Source of the DNA: Brevundimonas sp.
GTDB taxonomy: Bacteria; Pseudomonadota; Alphaproteobacteria; Caulobacterales; Caulobacteraceae
Reading direction: 5' to 3'
Assembly: GCA_020253595.1 (NCBI GenBank)
Contig: JADCBH010000401.1
Coordinates: 1-16,142 of the forward strand
DNA length: 16,142 bases
Shown: positions 14,124 through 16,142 of the stretch, piece by piece
Position numbering within the stretch: the first letter of the stretch is position 1
Layout: each line of letters opens with the position of its first letter
Translations under genes and position numbers: made by a program
Notes under the pieces: model-generated
What the model was told of the DNA's origin: nothing
What the model saw: only the letters and a program-made list of their open reading frames with translations
The model's database searches: none

Positions 14124-14171
14124 AGAGGGTGAACCGTTCAGTTTTGTAGAGGGTGAACCGTTCAAGTTTGT
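14124..14171. repeat. 24-bp imperfect tandem repeat with TGAACCGTTCA dyads
   Basis: Two adjacent 24-bp units (14124-14147 and 14148-14171) match at 22 of 24 positions. Each contains TGAACCGTTCA (14130-14140 and 14154-14164), an inverted repeat of TGAAC around one central base. The dyads are exactly 24 bp apart. This looks like a paired operator for a dimeric repressor, perhaps of the TetR class, but no gene of that kind lies next to it in the window. Confidence 0.6.
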
Positions 14172-14269
14172 CCGGAATAACGAAGCTGACCCGACCAAAG
14201 CCGCCAACCGGATCGATCGAGGCCCATACGACTCAAGACCTCAACAGGGACCAGTGCAGGATCACCGAT

Positions 14270-14291
14270 TGCTTCCGCAGTGCTTCCGCAG
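14270..14291. repeat. 11-bp perfect tandem repeat
   Basis: TGCTTCCGCAG occurs twice head to tail (14270-14280 and 14281-14291) in the gene-poor stretch before the integrase. It may be a replication-slippage duplication or part of an integrase arm-site set. The sequence alone cannot separate these. Confidence 0.5.
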
Positions 14292-14510
14292 AGTCGGATC
14301 GCTCCTCTGGCATCCTGCTTGGAACGGCTAGATGCTTGTTTTAGAGTGAGAAAATGGCGCACCCGAAGAGATGCGAGCGGGAAGCTGCTCAAACACACGG
14401 CAAGCCCTCTGAATCTACGAAAAAATAATAATAAGCAACAGCTTACAAAGGTTGACGAGTGGCTTTCGCGTTGTAAATCCCGTTGAGATCAGTGGCGTTG
14501 GAGTAGTGCG

Positions 14511-16142
14511 TTGGGACGGAAACGGGAGCTTGGTAACGAACGGCTTGGAGAATACGTCCAGCGACGATCCGGAGGAACGCTGGAGCTACGATTTCCGATT
14601 CCTGCCGACGTGAGAGCCGCCTTCTTGGACAAGGGCGGACAGGAGCGGGGCCAAATAATCCGCAGCTTGGGGACGTCTGACGTCCGAATCGCCAACGCGA
14701 AAGCAGACATGCTGCGCGCCTCGATCCGGGCCGACATAGCTAGGATTCGCCATACTAGGGGGTCGCGGAGTCTCGAAGACTTCCTCGTGAGCCTTTTTGA
14801 TGACGAGCTTGCTCAGTGTCGCCGCCAGTCTGCCCTCGACGCTCGATCATCGCTATTCGGACGTGGAGCCGATCTGAAAGCCCTTCGAGATTCAACTCGT
14901 TTTGCGTCAGCGCGCGCGCTTACATCCGGTGACCCAGCCGAGAGGGTAGCGACGGCGGGCTGGGCCGCTGAGCGGTTCCTGCGGAGCCAGGGCCGGACGC
15001 CCGACACAGCCCCTGACTTTCAGGAGATCGTCGATCAATGCGCGACGGTCCTCGTCGACGTCCTAGCGGCCCACGAGGACATCGCCGCAGGGCGCACCCC
15101 CACACCTCTCACAGGAGCTTTGATGACGAACGCCTCCAGGCCCAAACCCACCAACGCGGTAAGCACACGAGGCGCGCTGCCCGTCAGCGAATACTTCAAC
15201 GACGTCTACCTGCCTGCCGTCCGCACTGCTGGTATGATCAGGGGGCAAAACACAATCGCAGGGAAAGCCCAAGCGGTAGGTCTGTTCGTTGCACTGCTGG
15301 GGGATATGCCTCTCGGAGCGATCTCGAAGGGCGATCTCTGGACGTTCCAGGACGAGCTGCTCAAGTTGCCCAACTCGCGCGAGCTGCGGGCCGAGCATCG
15401 CGATCTCGATGCCCGGGCTCAGATCGACGCCGTGGCTCGCGGCGAAGTCAAGGCAAGCACGATCAACGCCAAAACCGTGAACAAGCACCTGTCCGGGATC
15501 AAGTCGCTCCTCGATTTCGCTGAAAAGCGACAAGACATCGCAAACACGCCGACTTCTGGCGTTCGCGCCACGGTTAAAGGAGGTGACGAAGCGGGTCGCG
15601 CCTTCACGACCGACGAGCTGAACCGGATATTCAGCCAGCCTCTGTTCTCCGGTTGCCTAGGAGATGAGGAGCCGAATGGCTGGCGGAAAGCGGGATCAGT
15701 GAAGATCCGGGATGACCGCTTCTGGATCCCCATCCTATTGCTCTTCACCGGCGCGCGTCCATCGGAGATCGCCGGGCTGGAGGTGGCTGACGTCGTCGTT
15801 GACCACGAGGTCCCGCACATCCTGATCGTTCCGAACAGCCTACGGGACCTAAAGAACGTCCCCTCCAAGCGCATGGTGCCCATCCATCGCGTTGTGCTGG
15901 ACGCGGGGTTCGTCGACTTCGCAAGGGACGCCAGTCGCCATGATGGCGTCCGCTTCTTCCCGCTCGTTGAACAACAGTTTTTCGTTGAGCGTGCGACCGG
16001 CGAGACCAGGAAGAAGGGGCTATCAAGCGCGCCGATAATGCGACAGTTTAATCGGACGTTGCTCGCGGACGCTCAGGCCAACGGGGACCGGGGATCAGCC
16101 AAATGCTTCAGAAACACCTTTGAGCAAGGGGCAGCGGCACGG
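14511..16142 (+). CDS. Tyrosine-recombinase integrase, 3' end outside the window
   Basis: The frame is open from 14487 to the window edge and is incomplete at its 3' end (544 codons present). The N-terminal part (about 10-80, with YVQRRSGGTLELRFPIPADVR and RSLGTSD) resembles the DUF6538-type domain of phage-like integrases. A core-binding SAM-like region follows at about 215-350 and the catalytic domain starts near 370. Box I arginine is Arg416 (TGARPSE), the beta-hairpin lysine is probably Lys448 (DLKNVPSKR), and the box II arginine is Arg534 (KCFRNTF). The usual box II histidines are Lys531 and Asn535 here. The final His/Trp and the tyrosine nucleophile would lie outside. No ATG occurs before 14709, which would cut the N-terminal domain. 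TTG 14511 with GGAG 7 nt upstream is the best start. It probably mobilises an element extending rightward. Confidence 0.82.
   Translation, partial: MGRKRELGNERLGEYVQRRSGGTLELRFPIPADVRAAFLDKGGQERGQIIRSLGTSDVRIANAKADMLRASIRADIARIRHTRGSRSLEDFLVSLFDDELAQCRRQSALDARSSLFGRGADLKALRDSTRFASARALTSGDPAERVATAGWAAERFLRSQGRTPDTAPDFQEIVDQCATVLVDVLAAHEDIAAGRTPTPLTGALMTNASRPKPTNAVSTRGALPVSEYFNDVYLPAVRTAGMIRGQNTIAGKAQAVGLFVALLGDMPLGAISKGDLWTFQDELLKLPNSRELRAEHRDLDARAQIDAVARGEVKASTINAKTVNKHLSGIKSLLDFAEKRQDIANTPTSGVRATVKGGDEAGRAFTTDELNRIFSQPLFSGCLGDEEPNGWRKAGSVKIRDDRFWIPILLLFTGARPSEIAGLEVADVVVDHEVPHILIVPNSLRDLKNVPSKRMVPIHRVVLDAGFVDFARDASRHDGVRFFPLVEQQFFVERATGETRKKGLSSAPIMRQFNRTLLADAQANGDRGSAKCFRNTFEQGAAAR

Larger units (their letters stand above)
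13938..14510. other. Gene-poor junction between catabolic cluster and integrase
   Basis: These 573 bases hold no gene I can support. Small frames here have poor ribosome sites and no recognisable products. The region contains a 24-bp imperfect tandem repeat (14124-14171), an 11-bp perfect tandem repeat (14270-14291) and an AT-rich patch around 14418-14435 that contrasts with the GC-rich surroundings. I see no tRNA gene. The composition change and the integrase that follows suggest the edge of an inserted element, but I cannot delimit an attachment site. Confidence 0.5.

Noticed and set aside
14354..14428. 24-codon frame upstream of the integrase
   Set aside because: Weak ribosome site, ends in a poly-A/TAA stretch, and has no recognisable product.
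1..16142. CRISPR arrays, tRNA and rRNA genes
   Set aside because: I saw no regularly spaced repeats with unique spacers and no tRNA- or rRNA-like segments on either strand. This was a visual reading, not a covariance-model search.

Overview
The window is high-GC DNA (by eye about 65-68%) from an alphaproteobacterium. The TonB-dependent receptor type, codon use and gene types fit Caulobacterales (Caulobacter/Brevundimonas/Phenylobacterium-like) or Sphingomonadales. The sequence alone does not settle the genus.

Almost all of it (about 300-13940) is one catabolic gene cluster under a shared local regulator, in four transcription blocks. (1) A leftward operon, 3625 down to 307, encodes an SDR oxidoreductase, a tandem NTF2/SnoaL-like protein and a sodium:solute symporter. 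(2) A divergent rightward operon, 3761 to 8708, encodes a zinc-dependent HisD-family dehydrogenase, a LacI-family repressor, an alpha/beta hydrolase, a MetE-C-terminal-like zinc methyltransferase or C-S lyase homologue, and an HpcH/HpaI-type aldolase. (3) A leftward TonB-dependent receptor gene (11039-8772) converges on operon 2 and ends at a strong UUCG-loop terminator. (4) A leftward operon, 13903 down to 11188, encodes a bicupin, a second tandem NTF2-like protein and an unrecognised 203-aa protein. Six of the gene junctions are 4-nt ATGA overlaps, so the blocks are tightly coupled.

The main non-coding discovery is a repeated palindrome, TTGCATTCGAATGCAA, or its 12-bp core GCATTCGAATGC. I found it four times, always in front of a transcription block: once between the divergent operons 1 and 2, twice 32 bp apart upstream of the receptor gene, and once upstream of the bicupin operon. 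It is CG-centred, as LacI-family operators are, and the only regulator gene in the window encodes a LacI-family protein. I infer a single regulon that links outer-membrane uptake, inner-membrane uptake and catabolism.

The enzyme set resembles no textbook pathway I can name. It suggests uptake of a medium-sized polyhydroxylated or organosulfur/methylated organic acid or ester, followed by hydrolysis, two oxidations, a zinc-thiolate chemistry step and retro-aldol cleavage. The substrate is unknown.

The right end (about 13940-16142) is different. A 570-bp stretch without a convincing gene carries short tandem repeats and an AT-rich patch. It leads into a tyrosine-recombinase (integrase) gene that probably starts at TTG and runs off the window, so a mobile element abuts the catabolic cluster. 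The first 306 bases also hold no gene I can support.
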